64,000 nucleotides of DNA, from positions 310,001-374,000 of the forward strand of contig NZ_NAEW01000005.1 in the NCBI RefSeq assembly GCF_002075345.1, written 5' to 3'. The DNA comes from Citrobacter braakii (GTDB taxonomy: Bacteria; Pseudomonadota; Gammaproteobacteria; Enterobacterales; Enterobacteriaceae). Below are positions 1 through 9,143 of this stretch, in pieces; position 1 is the first letter of the stretch; the number at the start of each line of letters is the position of its first letter. The position numbers and the translations under genes were made by a program. Under the pieces are notes generated by a model. That model was given only the letters and a program-made list of their open reading frames with translations. It ran no database searches and had not been told where the DNA came from.

Positions 1-9
1 TGTCGACAT
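1..9 (-). CDS. zntA: ZntA, Zn/Cd/Pb-exporting P-type ATPase (first three codons only)
   Basis: Only Met-Ser-Thr of the reading frame lies inside the window; the gene continues beyond the left edge. The call rests on three things: the N-terminus MST matches E. coli ZntA, a ribosome binding site GGAGG sits a few bases upstream, and a perfect ZntR-type promoter lies just behind it. The neighbour yhhN is also the usual neighbour of zntA. The family exports toxic divalent soft metals across the inner membrane using ATP. The assignment is contextual, because no catalytic region is visible. Confidence 0.8.
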
Positions 10-46
10 GGCATCCTCCGGTTGATAATCATTTCATATTAACCGG

Positions 47-78
47 AGGATACACTCTGGAGTCGACTCCAGAGTCAA
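47..78 (-). promoter_or_regulatory. zntA promoter with ZntR operator
   Basis: Read on the minus strand, a -35 TTGACT (78-73) and a -10 TATCCT (52-47) are separated by 20 bp. This over-long spacer is typical of MerR-family activated promoters. The spacer is filled by a perfect 22-bp palindrome (54-75, half-site ACTCTGGAGTC). This is the known ZntR binding architecture, in which zinc-loaded ZntR untwists the spacer to activate transcription. Confidence 0.9.
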
Positions 79-83
79 GCGGT

Positions 84-710
84 TTAAAGATACAACGAAC
101 GAACAATCAGGAAATGTCCGGCGAAGTAGCAGGCGGCAGCAATTGCGTTATCGGCGCGGAAGCGGCGACGGTAATGGCTACCCAGCCAGACAATGTTGCC
201 GATGAACAGGAGTGATGCGCCCATAAAGGCCGACAGCGCCGGAGCGGTCGGGCGGAAGAACCACAGCTCACCAGCCATCCAGACCATCATCAGCGTGATA
301 CCAATAAAGGTACAGATAGCGATGCGTAGCTCTTCCAGTCGCGTCCAGATCACGGCAATCAGCAACGCCCCCAGCACCACCAGCACCAACGGCAAAGGCC
401 AGAAGAACGACAGCGTCATTTGGCTGGCGAAGTAAATGGTATACAGCAGATGCGACAGGAAGAATGCCCCCACGGCATACAAAAGGCGTTGGCGCGGTAA
501 CAGCGTCAGCGCATCGCCCAGCAGCGAGGCAAGCAGGCCAGCCAGCACCAGATAGCTGACAGCATTAAACATTGGCGCCTGCCAGGCCAGCAGCGCTAGC
601 AGGAGTAAGGTTAGGGGTTTAAAGACCCAGCGTTGCCAGGCGGGCCCACGATAGGAAGCATCCACGAACAACCATGCGGAAAGGCAGACAGCGATAAACG
701 ACCAAAGCAT
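84..710 (-). CDS. yhhN: YhhN, lysoplasmalogenase-family (TMEM86) membrane protein
   Basis: The 208-residue protein is almost entirely hydrophobic, with about seven or eight predicted membrane segments. Length and sequence match E. coli YhhN of the TMEM86/YhhN family. Eukaryotic and some bacterial members hydrolyse the vinyl-ether bond of lysoplasmalogens. Enterobacteria are not known for plasmalogens, so the substrate here is unknown. The start is supported by an AAGGAA ribosome binding site upstream. It lies directly behind the zntA promoter on the same strand and is divergent from yhhM. Confidence 0.88.
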   Translation of the reverse strand: MLWSFIAVCLSAWLFVDASYRGPAWQRWVFKPLTLLLLALLAWQAPMFNAVSYLVLAGLLASLLGDALTLLPRQRLLYAVGAFFLSHLLYTIYFASQMTLSFFWPLPLVLVVLGALLIAVIWTRLEELRIAICTFIGITLMMVWMAGELWFFRPTAPALSAFMGASLLFIGNIVWLGSHYRRRFRADNAIAAACYFAGHFLIVRSLYL

Positions 711-851
711 CTTAGTTCCTTGAATTCGTTATTTTTTCGTAAGCGGTGTGCTCACGGCTCTACTGTTCAGTGTAGAGGTCGACACTGCCAGATGACAACA
801 CCATAACAGGCAATGTATGCTTATTTCCGCATTTTCTGATGGGTTAATAAT

Positions 852-1226
852 ATGAGCAAACCACCACTTTTCTTCATTGTTATCATTGTATTAATCGTTG
901 TTGCTGCGTCGTTTCGCTTCGTTCAGCAGCGGCGTGAAAAAGCCGATAATGATACTGCGCCGTTAGTGCAAAACCAGGTGGTGGTGAGTAACAAACGGGA
1001 AAAACCGCTTAACGATCGGCGATCCCGCCAGCAGGAAGTGAGCCCGGCAGGGACCAGCATGCGCTATGAAGTCAGTTTTAAGCCACAAAGTGGTGGCTTC
1101 GAGCAGACGTTTCGTCTGGATGCCCAGCAGTACCATGCGTTAACGGTCGGGGATAAGGGAACGCTGAGTTACAAAGGTTCGCGTTTTGTTGATTTTACAG
1201 TGAACGCTAAGGTTTCATCTGACTGA
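852..1226 (+). CDS. yhhM: YhhM, DUF2500 membrane-anchored protein
   Basis: The 124-residue protein has one N-terminal membrane anchor (about residues 5-23) followed by a charged linker and a small soluble domain, probably periplasmic. It corresponds to E. coli YhhM (DUF2500, 119 residues). The soluble domain is well conserved, but the last dozen residues differ from E. coli and extend slightly further. Its function is unknown. It is monocistronic, divergent from yhhN, and followed immediately by a REP pair. Confidence 0.88.
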   Translation: MSKPPLFFIVIIVLIVVAASFRFVQQRREKADNDTAPLVQNQVVVSNKREKPLNDRRSRQQEVSPAGTSMRYEVSFKPQSGGFEQTFRLDAQQYHALTVGDKGTLSYKGSRFVDFTVNAKVSSD

Positions 1227-1227
1227 T

Positions 1228-1298
1228 GCCGGATGGCGGCTTACGCTTTGTCCGGCCTGGAGATTTTGTCGCCCCGGCCTGCTAAGCGCCGCCGGGCG
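1228..1298. repeat. REP pair (BIME)
   Basis: Two REP-type imperfect palindromes lie between the convergent genes yhhM and yhhL. One begins GCCGGATGGCGGC and ends GTCCGGCCT; the other spans CCCGGCCTGCTAAGCGCCGCCGGG. Such units can act as bidirectional 3' end barriers. Confidence 0.8.
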
Positions 1299-1310
1299 AA
1301 AAGATCACAG

Positions 1311-1586
1311 TTACTTTTTCAACTGATCTTTAATCTTCTTCTGCCAAACCAGTAACTCAAAGACGCCGAACAGAAAAATACGGATTTTCTCTCCGCGGGT
1401 CATCTGCGGGCCATCTTTAGGCATGGTGCTTTTTAACAGCGCCAGTTGCATGCCGTGCATCAGCACCATAAAAATCAGTGCGACGTTAACGAAGATGTTA
1501 AGCGGGCGTGGAAAGGGTTGGAAAATATTGAGTAGTAAAAATGCCCAGACGCACAACATCAGCAGGCGTCCCAGGTTAATCAGCAT
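1311..1586 (-). CDS. yhhL: YhhL, small DUF1145 inner-membrane protein
   Basis: The start chosen at 1586 gives MLINLGRLLML and a 91-residue protein, matching E. coli YhhL (89 residues). It has two predicted membrane helices (about residues 5-22 and 28-48) and a basic C-terminus. The start codon lies inside the end of rsmD (11-nt overlap) with GAGGAG just upstream, so translation is probably coupled to rsmD. The function is unknown. Confidence 0.88.
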   Translation of the reverse strand: MLINLGRLLMLCVWAFLLLNIFQPFPRPLNIFVNVALIFMVLMHGMQLALLKSTMPKDGPQMTRGEKIRIFLFGVFELLVWQKKIKDQLKK

Positions 1587-2172
1587 CGTGTTCTCCTCGT
1601 GCTTCACGTTGGTAAAGGCGATAGGCGACCTGTCCGGCGACTTTTTCACGGTACAGCGACCAGTTCACCGGAACCGGCGGCAAACCGTTTTCTACTTCGC
1701 TTTCAACGTAAATATACGCTTCATTTGCCAGCCAGCCATGAGTTTCCAGAAGAGTTAATGTTTCTTCCAGTAATCCTTTGCGAAACGGCGGGTCAACAAA
1801 CACCACGTTATGCGGCGTACCCGTCTGGGCCAAAAATGTCAGGGTATTGGTGTTGACGACCCGGGCATGGGGAGCTTTCAGCGTGGCGAGATTGTTTTGT
1901 AGCTGCTGTGATACCGCGCGATCCATTTCCAGAAGCGTCGCATTTGCCGCATAGCGAGAGAGGGCTTCCAGCCCCAGCGCGCCGCTGCCGGCGAAGCAGT
2001 CCAGGCAGTGAGCATCGACCATTACCGGGGCCAGCCAGTTAAATAAGGTTTCGCGTACACGGTCGGTGGTTGGGCGCAGACCGGGACTATCCGGAACCGG
2101 GAGTTTACGGCCACGCCATTGACCGCCAATAATGCGGATCTGGCCGCTACCAGAGTGATTCGGTTTTTTCAT
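1576..2172 (-). CDS. rsmD: RsmD, 16S rRNA (guanine(966)-N2)-methyltransferase
   Basis: The 198-residue protein is identical in length to E. coli RsmD. It methylates N2 of G966 in 16S rRNA within the assembled 30S particle, using S-adenosylmethionine. The Rossmann SAM-binding motif is visible around residues 55-65 (LDCFAGSGALGLEA), and the catalytic amino-methyltransferase signature DPPF lies around residue 126. It is transcribed away from ftsY and overlaps yhhL at its 3' end. Confidence 0.95.
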   Translation of the reverse strand: MKKPNHSGSGQIRIIGGQWRGRKLPVPDSPGLRPTTDRVRETLFNWLAPVMVDAHCLDCFAGSGALGLEALSRYAANATLLEMDRAVSQQLQNNLATLKAPHARVVNTNTLTFLAQTGTPHNVVFVDPPFRKGLLEETLTLLETHGWLANEAYIYVESEVENGLPPVPVNWSLYREKVAGQVAYRLYQREARGEHDAD

Positions 2173-2230
2173 TTCAATTATTGCTCAATCCGCTGCTGAC
2201 GTGTCATTCCAGGCGGTGATGTGAGTTAAG

Positions 2231-2358
2231 TTAACCCGTCGCCTTTCAAGTTACCTCTTCGTTGACTGCACTTACTCACCCGAATCACTTACTAAAAGTA
2301 AGCTCATCGGGATTCGTGCGCTTGCCGCCTTGACGTAACTCGAAATTCATTGGGTATA
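2231..2358. repeat. ERIC element (diverged) between rsmD and ftsY
   Basis: The element is about 128 bp. Its left end resembles the ERIC terminus TACCCGTC...TTCAAG and its right end reads CATTGGGTATA. The centre carries the ERIC core palindrome CACTTACTAAAAGTAAGCTC. The core and both ends match the standard 126-127 bp enterobacterial repetitive intergenic consensus, with more substitutions than the other three copies in this window. Confidence 0.8.
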
Positions 2359-2448
2359 AGTGATAGACTATTTCATCATTTTTTTAGCTGCTATGTACAT
2401 AGCGTTGACGCTGTGCCATGAAGCAACAGCGGGGGAGTGTAGTCGCAA

Positions 2449-3975
2449 ATGGCGAAAGAGAAAAAACGTGGCTTTTTTTCCTGGCTGGGCTTTGGTCAAA
2501 AAGAGCAGGCACCGGAAAACGAGACAGAATTAAAAAACGAAGAACAACAACCGGTTGCTGAAGAAACTACCGTCGTTGACGAACCGCCGCGCGCCGAGGA
2601 AACCCGTAGCGAGGCGGAAACGGAAGCTTTTGCAGCTGAAGTTGTTGAAGTGACTGAACAGGTTGCGGAAATCGAAAAACTGCAGCCGGAAGCAGAACCT
2701 GTTGCCGAACAATCGCAGCCGGAGATTGAGCGGGTTGCTGAACCTGCAGCAGAACCCGTTGTGGAAACGCCAGCAGCGACGGTTATCGAACGCGAAGAAT
2801 TGCCGCTGCCGGAAGAGGTGAAAACCGAAGAGGTTTCTGCCGAAGAGTGGCAGGCCGAAGCGGAAACCGTGGAAATCGTTGAGGCGGTTGAAGAAGAAGC
2901 CGAAAACGAACCGCACCTGACTGATGAAGAGCTGGAAGCGCAGGCGCTGGCTGCTGAGGCAACTGAAGAAGCCGTGATGGTGGTGCCGGTAGAAGAACCT
3001 GCCGTAGAAGCACCGACAGAAGAAGAGGGAGTCCAGGAGCAGGAAAAACCAACGAAAGAAGGTTTCTTTGCGCGTCTGAAACGCAGCCTCCTGAAAACAA
3101 AAGAAAACCTTGGTTCCGGATTTATCAGTCTGTTCCGTGGTAAAAAGATCGACGATGATCTGTTTGAAGAGCTGGAAGAACAACTGCTGATCGCCGACGT
3201 GGGCGTAGAAACGACCCGCAAGATTATTGCGAATCTGACGGAAGGTGCCAGCCGTAAGCAGCTCAAAGACGCGGAAGCGCTGTACGGCCTGCTGAAAGAA
3301 GAGATGGGCGAGATTCTGGCGAAGGTGGAAGAACCGCTGAATGTTGATGGCAAGACGCCGTTTGTTATCTTAATGGTTGGCGTCAACGGCGTGGGTAAAA
3401 CCACCACTATCGGAAAGCTGGCGCGTCAGTTTGAGCAGCAGGGTAAATCGGTGATGCTGGCGGCGGGCGATACCTTCCGTGCGGCGGCGGTAGAGCAGCT
3501 GCAGGTCTGGGGTCAGCGTAACAACATCCCGGTGATTGCTCAGCATACCGGCGCGGATTCCGCGTCCGTCATCTTTGATGCTATCCAGGCGGCGAAGGCG
3601 CGTAATGTAGATGTGCTGATCGCTGATACCGCAGGGCGTTTGCAGAACAAATCGCACCTGATGGAAGAATTGAAAAAAATCGTTCGCGTCATGAAGAAGC
3701 TCGACGAAGATGCGCCGCATGAAGTTATGCTGACTATCGACGCCAGCACCGGGCAGAATGCGATAAGCCAGGCCAAACTGTTCCATGAAGCCGTGGGCTT
3801 AACCGGTATCACCCTGACTAAGCTGGACGGTACAGCGAAGGGCGGGGTCATCTTCTCGGTTGCCGATCAGTTTGGCATCCCTATCCGCTATATCGGTGTG
3901 GGCGAACGTATCGAGGATTTACGTCCGTTTAAAGCGGACGATTTTATAGAGGCACTTTTTGCCCGAGAGGATTAA
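2449..3975 (+). CDS. ftsY: FtsY, signal recognition particle receptor GTPase
   Basis: FtsY docks ribosome-nascent chain-SRP complexes at the inner membrane and hands them to SecYEG or YidC. The 508 residues begin with a basic/aromatic membrane-binding start. Residues 20-200 form a long, very acidic Glu/Ala/Val-rich A domain, and the NG GTPase follows. Visible motifs are the P-loop GVNGVGKTT (311-319), DTAGR (393-397) and TKLDG (457-461). It is slightly longer than E. coli FtsY (497) because of variation in the acidic domain. It is first in the ftsY-ftsE-ftsX operon, 2 nt ahead of ftsE. Confidence 0.97.
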   Translation: MAKEKKRGFFSWLGFGQKEQAPENETELKNEEQQPVAEETTVVDEPPRAEETRSEAETEAFAAEVVEVTEQVAEIEKLQPEAEPVAEQSQPEIERVAEPAAEPVVETPAATVIEREELPLPEEVKTEEVSAEEWQAEAETVEIVEAVEEEAENEPHLTDEELEAQALAAEATEEAVMVVPVEEPAVEAPTEEEGVQEQEKPTKEGFFARLKRSLLKTKENLGSGFISLFRGKKIDDDLFEELEEQLLIADVGVETTRKIIANLTEGASRKQLKDAEALYGLLKEEMGEILAKVEEPLNVDGKTPFVILMVGVNGVGKTTTIGKLARQFEQQGKSVMLAAGDTFRAAAVEQLQVWGQRNNIPVIAQHTGADSASVIFDAIQAAKARNVDVLIADTAGRLQNKSHLMEELKKIVRVMKKLDEDAPHEVMLTIDASTGQNAISQAKLFHEAVGLTGITLTKLDGTAKGGVIFSVADQFGIPIRYIGVGERIEDLRPFKADDFIEALFARED

Positions 3976-3977
3976 CA

Positions 3978-4646
3978 ATGATTCGCTTTGAACATGTCAG
4001 CAAGGCCTATCTCGGTGGGAGACAAGCGCTGCAGGGAGTTACCTTCCATATGCAGCCTGGCGAGATGGCATTTCTGACCGGCCACTCCGGCGCGGGGAAA
4101 AGTACCCTGCTGAAGCTGATTTGTGGAATTGAACGGCCCAGCGCCGGGAAAATCTACTTCAGCGGACATGACATCAGCCGTTTGAAAAACCGTGAAGTGC
4201 CGTTTCTGCGTCGTCAGATTGGCATGATTTTTCAGGATCACCACCTGTTGATGGACAGAACCGTGTTTGACAACGTGGCAATCCCGCTGATCATCGCGGG
4301 TGCCAGCGGGGACGATATTCGTCGTCGCGTGTCAGCGGCGCTGGATAAGGTCGGACTGTTGGACAAAGCGAAAAACTTCCCTATTCAGCTCTCCGGCGGT
4401 GAACAACAGCGCGTGGGCATCGCCCGTGCGGTAGTGAACAAACCTGCGGTATTGCTGGCGGATGAACCTACGGGGAACCTGGATGACGCGTTGTCGGAAG
4501 GGATCCTTCGCCTGTTTGAAGAGTTTAACCGCGTCGGGGTCACGGTATTAATGGCCACGCACGATATTGGCCTGATCTCCCGTCGCTCCTATCGCCAAAT
4601 GGTTCTGAGCGATGGACATCTGCATGGAGGCCTGGCCCATGAATAG
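3978..4646 (+). CDS. ftsE: FtsE, ATPase of the FtsEX division complex
   Basis: The 222-residue ABC-type ATPase has Walker [10 protein letters not shown] (35-43), signature LSGGEQQR and Walker B VLLADEP. With FtsX it forms an ABC-like complex at the septum that activates the amidases AmiA and AmiB through EnvC instead of moving a solute. It starts 2 nt after ftsY and overlaps ftsX by 8 nt, consistent with translational coupling. Confidence 0.97.
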   Translation: MIRFEHVSKAYLGGRQALQGVTFHMQPGEMAFLTGHSGAGKSTLLKLICGIERPSAGKIYFSGHDISRLKNREVPFLRRQIGMIFQDHHLLMDRTVFDNVAIPLIIAGASGDDIRRRVSAALDKVGLLDKAKNFPIQLSGGEQQRVGIARAVVNKPAVLLADEPTGNLDDALSEGILRLFEEFNRVGVTVLMATHDIGLISRRSYRQMVLSDGHLHGGLAHE

Positions 4647-5697
4647 ACGTGACGCTATTAATCAAATCAAACAGTTCGGTGGCCGACTGGATCGCTTCCG
4701 TAAATCGGGCGGCGCGCCGGGAGATGGCGGTCGTAACGCGCCAAAGCGGGCGAAAGCCGCGCCAAAGCCGAACTCGCGTAAAACCAATGTCTTTAACGAG
4801 CAGGTACGCTACGCGTTCCAGGGCGCGTTACAGGACCTGAAAAGCAAGCCGCTGGCGACGTTCCTGACGGTGATGGTTATTGCCATCTCCCTGACGCTGC
4901 CAAGCGTATGCTACATGGTTTATAAGAACGTCGACCATGCGGCAAGCCAGTATTATCCTTCTCCGCAGATCACCGTTTACCTGCAAAAAACGCTGGATGA
5001 TGATGCAGCGGCGCGGGTGGTTGGTCAGTTGCAGGCCGAGCAGGGCGTGGAGAAAGTGAATTACCTTTCCCGCGATGACGCGCTGGGCGAATTCCGTAAC
5101 TGGTCCGGCTTTGGCGGCGCGCTGGATATGCTGGAAGAGAACCCGCTACCGGCCGTGGCGGTAGTTATCCCGAAACTGGACTTCCAGGGCACGGAGTCGC
5201 TGAACACGCTGCGCGACCGTATCGCACAAATCAACGGTATTGATGAAGTGCGCATGGATGACAGCTGGTTTGCCCGTCTGGCGGCGCTGACGGGCCTTGT
5301 CGGACGCGTCTCCGCGATGATTGGCGTGCTGATGGTAGCGGCGGTCTTCCTCGTCATCGGTAACAGTGTGCGCCTGAGTATTTTTGCGCGTCGCGATACC
5401 ATTAACGTGCAGAAACTGATTGGCGCGACGGATGGGTTTATCCTGCGTCCGTTCCTCTACGGCGGTGCGCTGCTCGGTTTTTCCGGCGCATTTCTTTCAC
5501 TGATTTTGTCAGAAATTTTGGTGATGCGCCTGTCGTCAGCGGTTACTGAGGTGGCGCAGGTTTTTGGAACTAAGTTTGATATCAACGGCTTATCATTCGA
5601 TGAATGCCTGTTATTACTGCTGGTGTGCTCGATGATTGGCTGGGTGGCAGCCTGGCTTGCCACGGTTCAACATTTACGCCACTTTACCCCCGATTAA
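4639..5697 (+). CDS. ftsX: FtsX, membrane subunit of the FtsEX division complex
   Basis: The start at 4639 (MNRRDAINQ) overlaps the ftsE stop and gives 352 residues, the same as E. coli. A basic cytoplasmic N-terminus of about 70 residues precedes the first membrane helix. A periplasmic domain (about 95-215) follows, which in E. coli contacts EnvC. Three further helices complete the MacB/FtsX-type permease fold. It is the last gene of the operon; the first rpoH promoter begins immediately after its stop codon. Confidence 0.96.
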   Translation: MNRRDAINQIKQFGGRLDRFRKSGGAPGDGGRNAPKRAKAAPKPNSRKTNVFNEQVRYAFQGALQDLKSKPLATFLTVMVIAISLTLPSVCYMVYKNVDHAASQYYPSPQITVYLQKTLDDDAAARVVGQLQAEQGVEKVNYLSRDDALGEFRNWSGFGGALDMLEENPLPAVAVVIPKLDFQGTESLNTLRDRIAQINGIDEVRMDDSWFARLAALTGLVGRVSAMIGVLMVAAVFLVIGNSVRLSIFARRDTINVQKLIGATDGFILRPFLYGGALLGFSGAFLSLILSEILVMRLSSAVTEVAQVFGTKFDINGLSFDECLLLLLVCSMIGWVAAWLATVQHLRHFTPD

Positions 5698-5952
5698 AAA
5701 ATCTCTGGTATAATCTTTCCCTGCACTGAGTAGTTCGCTCTGCAGGGAAAGAGTCCCTGTTATCTCTTCCCAGCGTATTCATTGTGATGTCACATTTTGT
5801 GCGTAATCTATACACATTACGACATGGAACTTGTGGATAAAATCACTGTCTGATAAAAGATTGAATGATATTCTCGTTGCTCATAAGCTCTGGCATGGTT
5901 GTTGCTATTGGTTTTAGCCAACGCGTCAGATGAAAAGATTGAGAGGATTTGA
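5698..5952 (+). promoter_or_regulatory. rpoH multi-promoter region
   Basis: Three elements can be read here. A consensus -10 TATAAT at 5709-5714 fits the distal sigma-70 promoter P1. A sigma-E promoter with GAACTT (5827-5832) and TCTGAT (5849-5854), spacer 16, corresponds to rpoH P3. A perfect DnaA box TTATCCACA on the minus strand (5832-5840) overlaps P3, as in E. coli where DnaA represses it. A perfect 11-bp hairpin (5715-5725 with 5741-5751) without a following T-run lies at the expected P1 start site. Confidence 0.82.
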
Positions 5953-6807
5953 ATGACCAAAGAAATGCAAAATTTAGCTTTAGCCCCTGTTGGTAACCTG
6001 GAATCTTACATCCGGGCTGCGAACGCGTGGCCGATGTTGTCGGCTGACGAGGAGCGGCTACTTGCTGAAAAGCTGCATTACCAGGGCGATCTGGAAGCAG
6101 CTAAAACGCTGATCCTGTCTCACCTGCGCTTTGTTGTTCATGTTGCTCGTAATTATGCGGGCTATGGCCTGCCGCAGGCGGATCTGATTCAGGAAGGCAA
6201 TATCGGCCTGATGAAAGCCGTGCGCCGTTTCAACCCGGAAGTGGGTGTGCGCCTGGTTTCTTTCGCCGTGCACTGGATCAAAGCTGAGATCCACGAATAC
6301 GTTCTGCGTAACTGGCGTATCGTAAAAGTCGCGACCACCAAAGCGCAGCGTAAGCTGTTCTTTAACCTGCGTAAAACCAAGCAGCGTCTGGGCTGGTTCA
6401 ATCAGGATGAAGTTGAAATGGTTGCTCGTGAGCTGGGTGTTTCCAGCAAAGACGTGCGCGAAATGGAATCCCGTATGGCGGCGCAGGACATGACGTTTGA
6501 CATGTCTTCAGACGACGAGTCTGACAGCCAGCCGATGGCACCGGTTCTGTATCTGCAGGATAAATCATCTAACTTTGCCGACGGCATTGAAGAAGATAAC
6601 TGGGAAGATCAGGCCGCGAACAAACTGACCCACGCAATGGAGGGTCTGGACGAGCGTAGCCAGGACATCATTCGCGCCCGTTGGCTGGACGAAGACAACA
6701 AGTCGACGTTGCAGGAACTGGCCGATCGCTACGGCGTCTCTGCTGAACGTGTTCGTCAGCTTGAAAAGAACGCCATGAAAAAACTGCGTGCGGCGATCGA
6801 AGCGTAA
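5953..6807 (+). CDS. rpoH: RpoH, heat-shock sigma factor sigma-32
   Basis: The 284-residue protein is the same length as E. coli sigma-32. It directs RNA polymerase to heat-shock promoters. Region 2 (about residues 50-125) contains the -10 recognition helices. The RpoH box QRKLFFNLR (132-140) is specific to this sigma subfamily, and region 4 with the C-terminal helix-turn-helix lies at about 225-280. A GAGAGG ribosome binding site precedes the ATG. In E. coli, base pairing between the start region and the first 200 nt of coding sequence forms an RNA thermometer. The coding sequence is conserved enough for this to apply here, but I did not fold it. Confidence 0.97.
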   Translation: MTKEMQNLALAPVGNLESYIRAANAWPMLSADEERLLAEKLHYQGDLEAAKTLILSHLRFVVHVARNYAGYGLPQADLIQEGNIGLMKAVRRFNPEVGVRLVSFAVHWIKAEIHEYVLRNWRIVKVATTKAQRKLFFNLRKTKQRLGWFNQDEVEMVARELGVSSKDVREMESRMAAQDMTFDMSSDDESDSQPMAPVLYLQDKSSNFADGIEEDNWEDQAANKLTHAMEGLDERSQDIIRARWLDEDNKSTLQELADRYGVSAERVRQLEKNAMKKLRAAIEA

Positions 6808-6833
6808 TCTTCCGCCGACCTGGAAATGCTGAT

Positions 6834-6864
6834 AAACCCTGGATGAAAATCCGGGGTTTTTTGT
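6834..6864 (+). terminator. rpoH intrinsic terminator
   Basis: The stem AAACCCTGGA / TCCGGGGTTT (6834-6843, 6850-6859) is followed by a run of T. It lies 27 nt after the rpoH stop. Confidence 0.9.
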
Positions 6865-7074
6865 TTTTATCTCTCCCTCTCCTCTGACGTTTATGCTATT
6901 TGTCATCAGGTTGTTATCTGCATGTCAAATTTAGCTATTCCAAAATAATAAAAATCGGGTATGTTTTAGCAGAGTATGCTGCTAAAGCACGGGTGGCTAT
7001 CCAATAATCGAAATAAAGTGCTGAACAACAACATCACAACACACGTAATAACCACAATAATGGGGATTGTCAGG

Positions 7075-8178
7075 ATGAATATGAAGGGTAAAGCGTTATT
7101 GGCAGGATGTATCGCCCTGTCTTTGAGCAATATGGCGTTTGCTAAGGATATTAAAGTTGCCGTCGTCGGGGCGATGTCTGGCCCGGTAGCACAATATGGC
7201 GATCAGGAATTTACCGGCGCAGAGCAGGCAATTGCGGATATCAACGCCAAGGGCGGCGTGAAAGGTGACAAACTGGTCATGGTGAAATATGACGATGCCT
7301 GTGACCCGAAACAAGCGGTAGCGGTTGCGAACAAAGTGGTCAACGACGGGATTAAATACGTAATCGGTCACCTGTGCTCTTCTTCCACTCAGCCTGCTTC
7401 AGACATCTATGAAGACGAAGGCATTCTAATGATCACCCCAGCGGCAACGGCGCCGGAGCTGACCGCGCGCGGCTATAGCCTGGTGATGCGTACCACTGGT
7501 CTGGATTCCGATCAGGGCCCAACGGCCGCCAAATATATCGTTGAAAAAGTGAAGCCGCAGCGCATCGCGATTATTCATGATAAGCAGCAGTACGGTGAAG
7601 GTCTGGCCCGCGCGGTGCAGGATGGCCTGAAAAAGGGTAACGCCAACGTGGTGTTCTTTGACGGGATCACCGCCGGGGAAAAAGATTTCTCTACGCTGGT
7701 AGCGCGTTTGAAGAAAGAGAATATCGATTTCGTTTACTACGGCGGTTACCACCCGGAAATGGGGCAAATCCTGCGCCAGGCACGCGCCGCGGGTCTGAAA
7801 ACCCAGTTTATGGGGCCAGAAGGTGTAGCGAACGTGTCGCTGTCTAACATCGCCGGTGAATCTGCAGAAGGCTTACTGGTAACGAAACCGAAGAACTACG
7901 ACCAGGTTCCAGCGAACAAACCCATCGTAGATGCTATCAAAGCTAAGAAACAGGATCCGAGCGGTGCATTCGTATGGACCACCTACGCCGCGCTGCAATC
8001 TTTGCAGGCCGGTCTGAACCAGTCTGACGATCCCGCTGAAATTGCCAAATACCTGAAAGCAAACTCAGTGGAAACCGTGATGGGGCCGCTGTCCTGGGAT
8101 GCTAAGGGCGACCTGAAAGGCTTCGAATTCGGCGTGTTTGACTGGCATGCTAACGGGACGGCGACCGACGCCAAGTGA
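7075..8178 (+). CDS. livJ: LivJ, leucine/isoleucine/valine-binding periplasmic protein
   Basis: This is the periplasmic receptor feeding Leu, Ile and Val (and other nonpolar amino acids) to LivHMGF. The start at 7075 (MNMKGKALL) gives a 367-residue precursor with a signal peptide cleaved after Ala23 (AFA|KDIKV). An in-frame ATG 99 nt upstream would spoil the signal peptide, so it was not used. It is a class I two-lobed solute-binding protein. The paired cysteines of KYDDACDP and HLCSSS form the conserved disulphide. It is a close paralogue of LivK downstream. In E. coli it is repressed by Lrp-leucine. Confidence 0.96.
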   Translation: MNMKGKALLAGCIALSLSNMAFAKDIKVAVVGAMSGPVAQYGDQEFTGAEQAIADINAKGGVKGDKLVMVKYDDACDPKQAVAVANKVVNDGIKYVIGHLCSSSTQPASDIYEDEGILMITPAATAPELTARGYSLVMRTTGLDSDQGPTAAKYIVEKVKPQRIAIIHDKQQYGEGLARAVQDGLKKGNANVVFFDGITAGEKDFSTLVARLKKENIDFVYYGGYHPEMGQILRQARAAGLKTQFMGPEGVANVSLSNIAGESAEGLLVTKPKNYDQVPANKPIVDAIKAKKQDPSGAFVWTTYAALQSLQAGLNQSDDPAEIAKYLKANSVETVMGPLSWDAKGDLKGFEFGVFDWHANGTATDAK

Positions 8179-8303
8179 TTTTCCCGGCGCCTTTCGTGCC
8201 GCAGGTGTGTTGGCTGCGTTATTCAACCCCGGTCACTTACTTATGTAAGCTCCGGGGATTTTATAACTTGCCGCCTGCCTGCAACACAAAATTCTTGGGA
8301 AAA
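8179..8303. repeat. ERIC element immediately after livJ
   Basis: The element is 125 bp with palindromic ends TTTTCCC (8179-8185) and GGGAAAA (8297-8303). The core CACTTACTTATGTAAGCTCC matches the ERIC consensus primer region almost exactly. It begins one base after the livJ stop codon, so it is probably transcribed into the livJ 3' UTR. Confidence 0.88.
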
Positions 8304-8335
8304 TACTCGTAATACAATTGGTTGGGGGCGGTTTT

Positions 8336-8719
8336 CTACCGTTTCTCCCAGCCATTCTCCTGGGCCGTAAATCCTAACACCTGCATAAATGCGGCCATCA
8401 CGCTGCGGTCTTCAACGCCGACGTCGGCCATCCACCACGAACTCACGTCAGGGTTTTCCCGGATCACTTCTTCGATCAAATACTGCCCGACGCCGCGACG
8501 GCGAGTGATATCGCGCACGCGCAATGAATCCAGTGCGCCTTGTGTGCCGCTCAGGGTTACCCGCACGGCACCTAACAGACGCTCGTTAAAGCGTGCGGCG
8601 TAGATCCGGTGCGTTTCATCTACGCTTAATGATGAGGCGGAATATTCCGGCCAGATTTTGCCCAGATCAATCAGGTCCTGGTCGCTAAAGTTATCTAAAC
8701 GAACGATGGTCAGCTTCAT
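8336..8719 (-). CDS. panM: PanM (PanZ), PanD maturation factor, GNAT fold
   Basis: The 127-residue GNAT-like protein, started at 8719 (MKLTIVRL) to match E. coli PanM, binds pro-PanD in an acetyl-CoA-dependent way. It triggers the self-cleavage that creates the pyruvoyl cofactor of aspartate decarboxylase (beta-alanine and pantothenate synthesis). The acetyl-CoA-binding motif RRRGVGQYL is visible around residues 73-81. An ATG 15 nt upstream would add five residues and cannot be excluded. It sits, as in E. coli, on the opposite strand between livJ and livK. Confidence 0.92.
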   Translation of the reverse strand: MKLTIVRLDNFSDQDLIDLGKIWPEYSASSLSVDETHRIYAARFNERLLGAVRVTLSGTQGALDSLRVRDITRRRGVGQYLIEEVIRENPDVSSWWMADVGVEDRSVMAAFMQVLGFTAQENGWEKR

Positions 8720-9143
8720 TAACAGCATGTCCAAATCACAAAAGATGGAATCAGTGTACCGAAATAATTCGCCCGGATGCTTTCTCTTTTTAATGCGATT
8801 AACCAGGTTAATAGTTTTGTAACAACGACAATGACAGATTGAAACAGTAGAGATTGAAAAACAGGCAGGATAATACCCTGGAATGCAGCATTTTATTCCG
8901 CTCTTTGTGCCGTTATTTTATGCTGACAAATGCACTTTTTTTTGTTTATCTATAGTGAAAAGCAGAATATTATCTTTTCTTAATCGACTGAAAAATAGAG
9001 ATTTTAGCCGTAATTTGCTTAAAAAACTGCGCTAAACCATTAACGAGACTGGTAAAAATAGTACAGTTCAAAAAAAGCACAGTCTGCTTTTTAACCACAT
9101 AAATACAAAATATATACATCATCACGAATGGGGATTCAGGAAA
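8720..9143 (+). promoter_or_regulatory. AT-rich livK upstream region (no gene seen)
   Basis: The gap between panM and livK is about 420 bp and strongly AT-rich with A- and T-tracts, as expected for the Lrp-controlled livK promoter. I find no credible reading frame or strong stem-loop. Individual Lrp sites cannot be assigned by eye. Confidence 0.5.

Noticed and set aside
11-51. 11-bp inverted repeat (ATCCTCCGGTT / AACCGGAGGAT) around the zntA ribosome binding site, possible translational switch
   Set aside because: One arm overlaps the -10 element and lies upstream of the expected transcription start, so the mRNA hairpin would not form.
2496-3407. Long minus-strand frames opposite ftsY, rich in Ser and Phe
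   Set aside because: They mirror the Glu/Ala-rich A domain of FtsY, where codon bias leaves the complementary frames open. There are no start signals.
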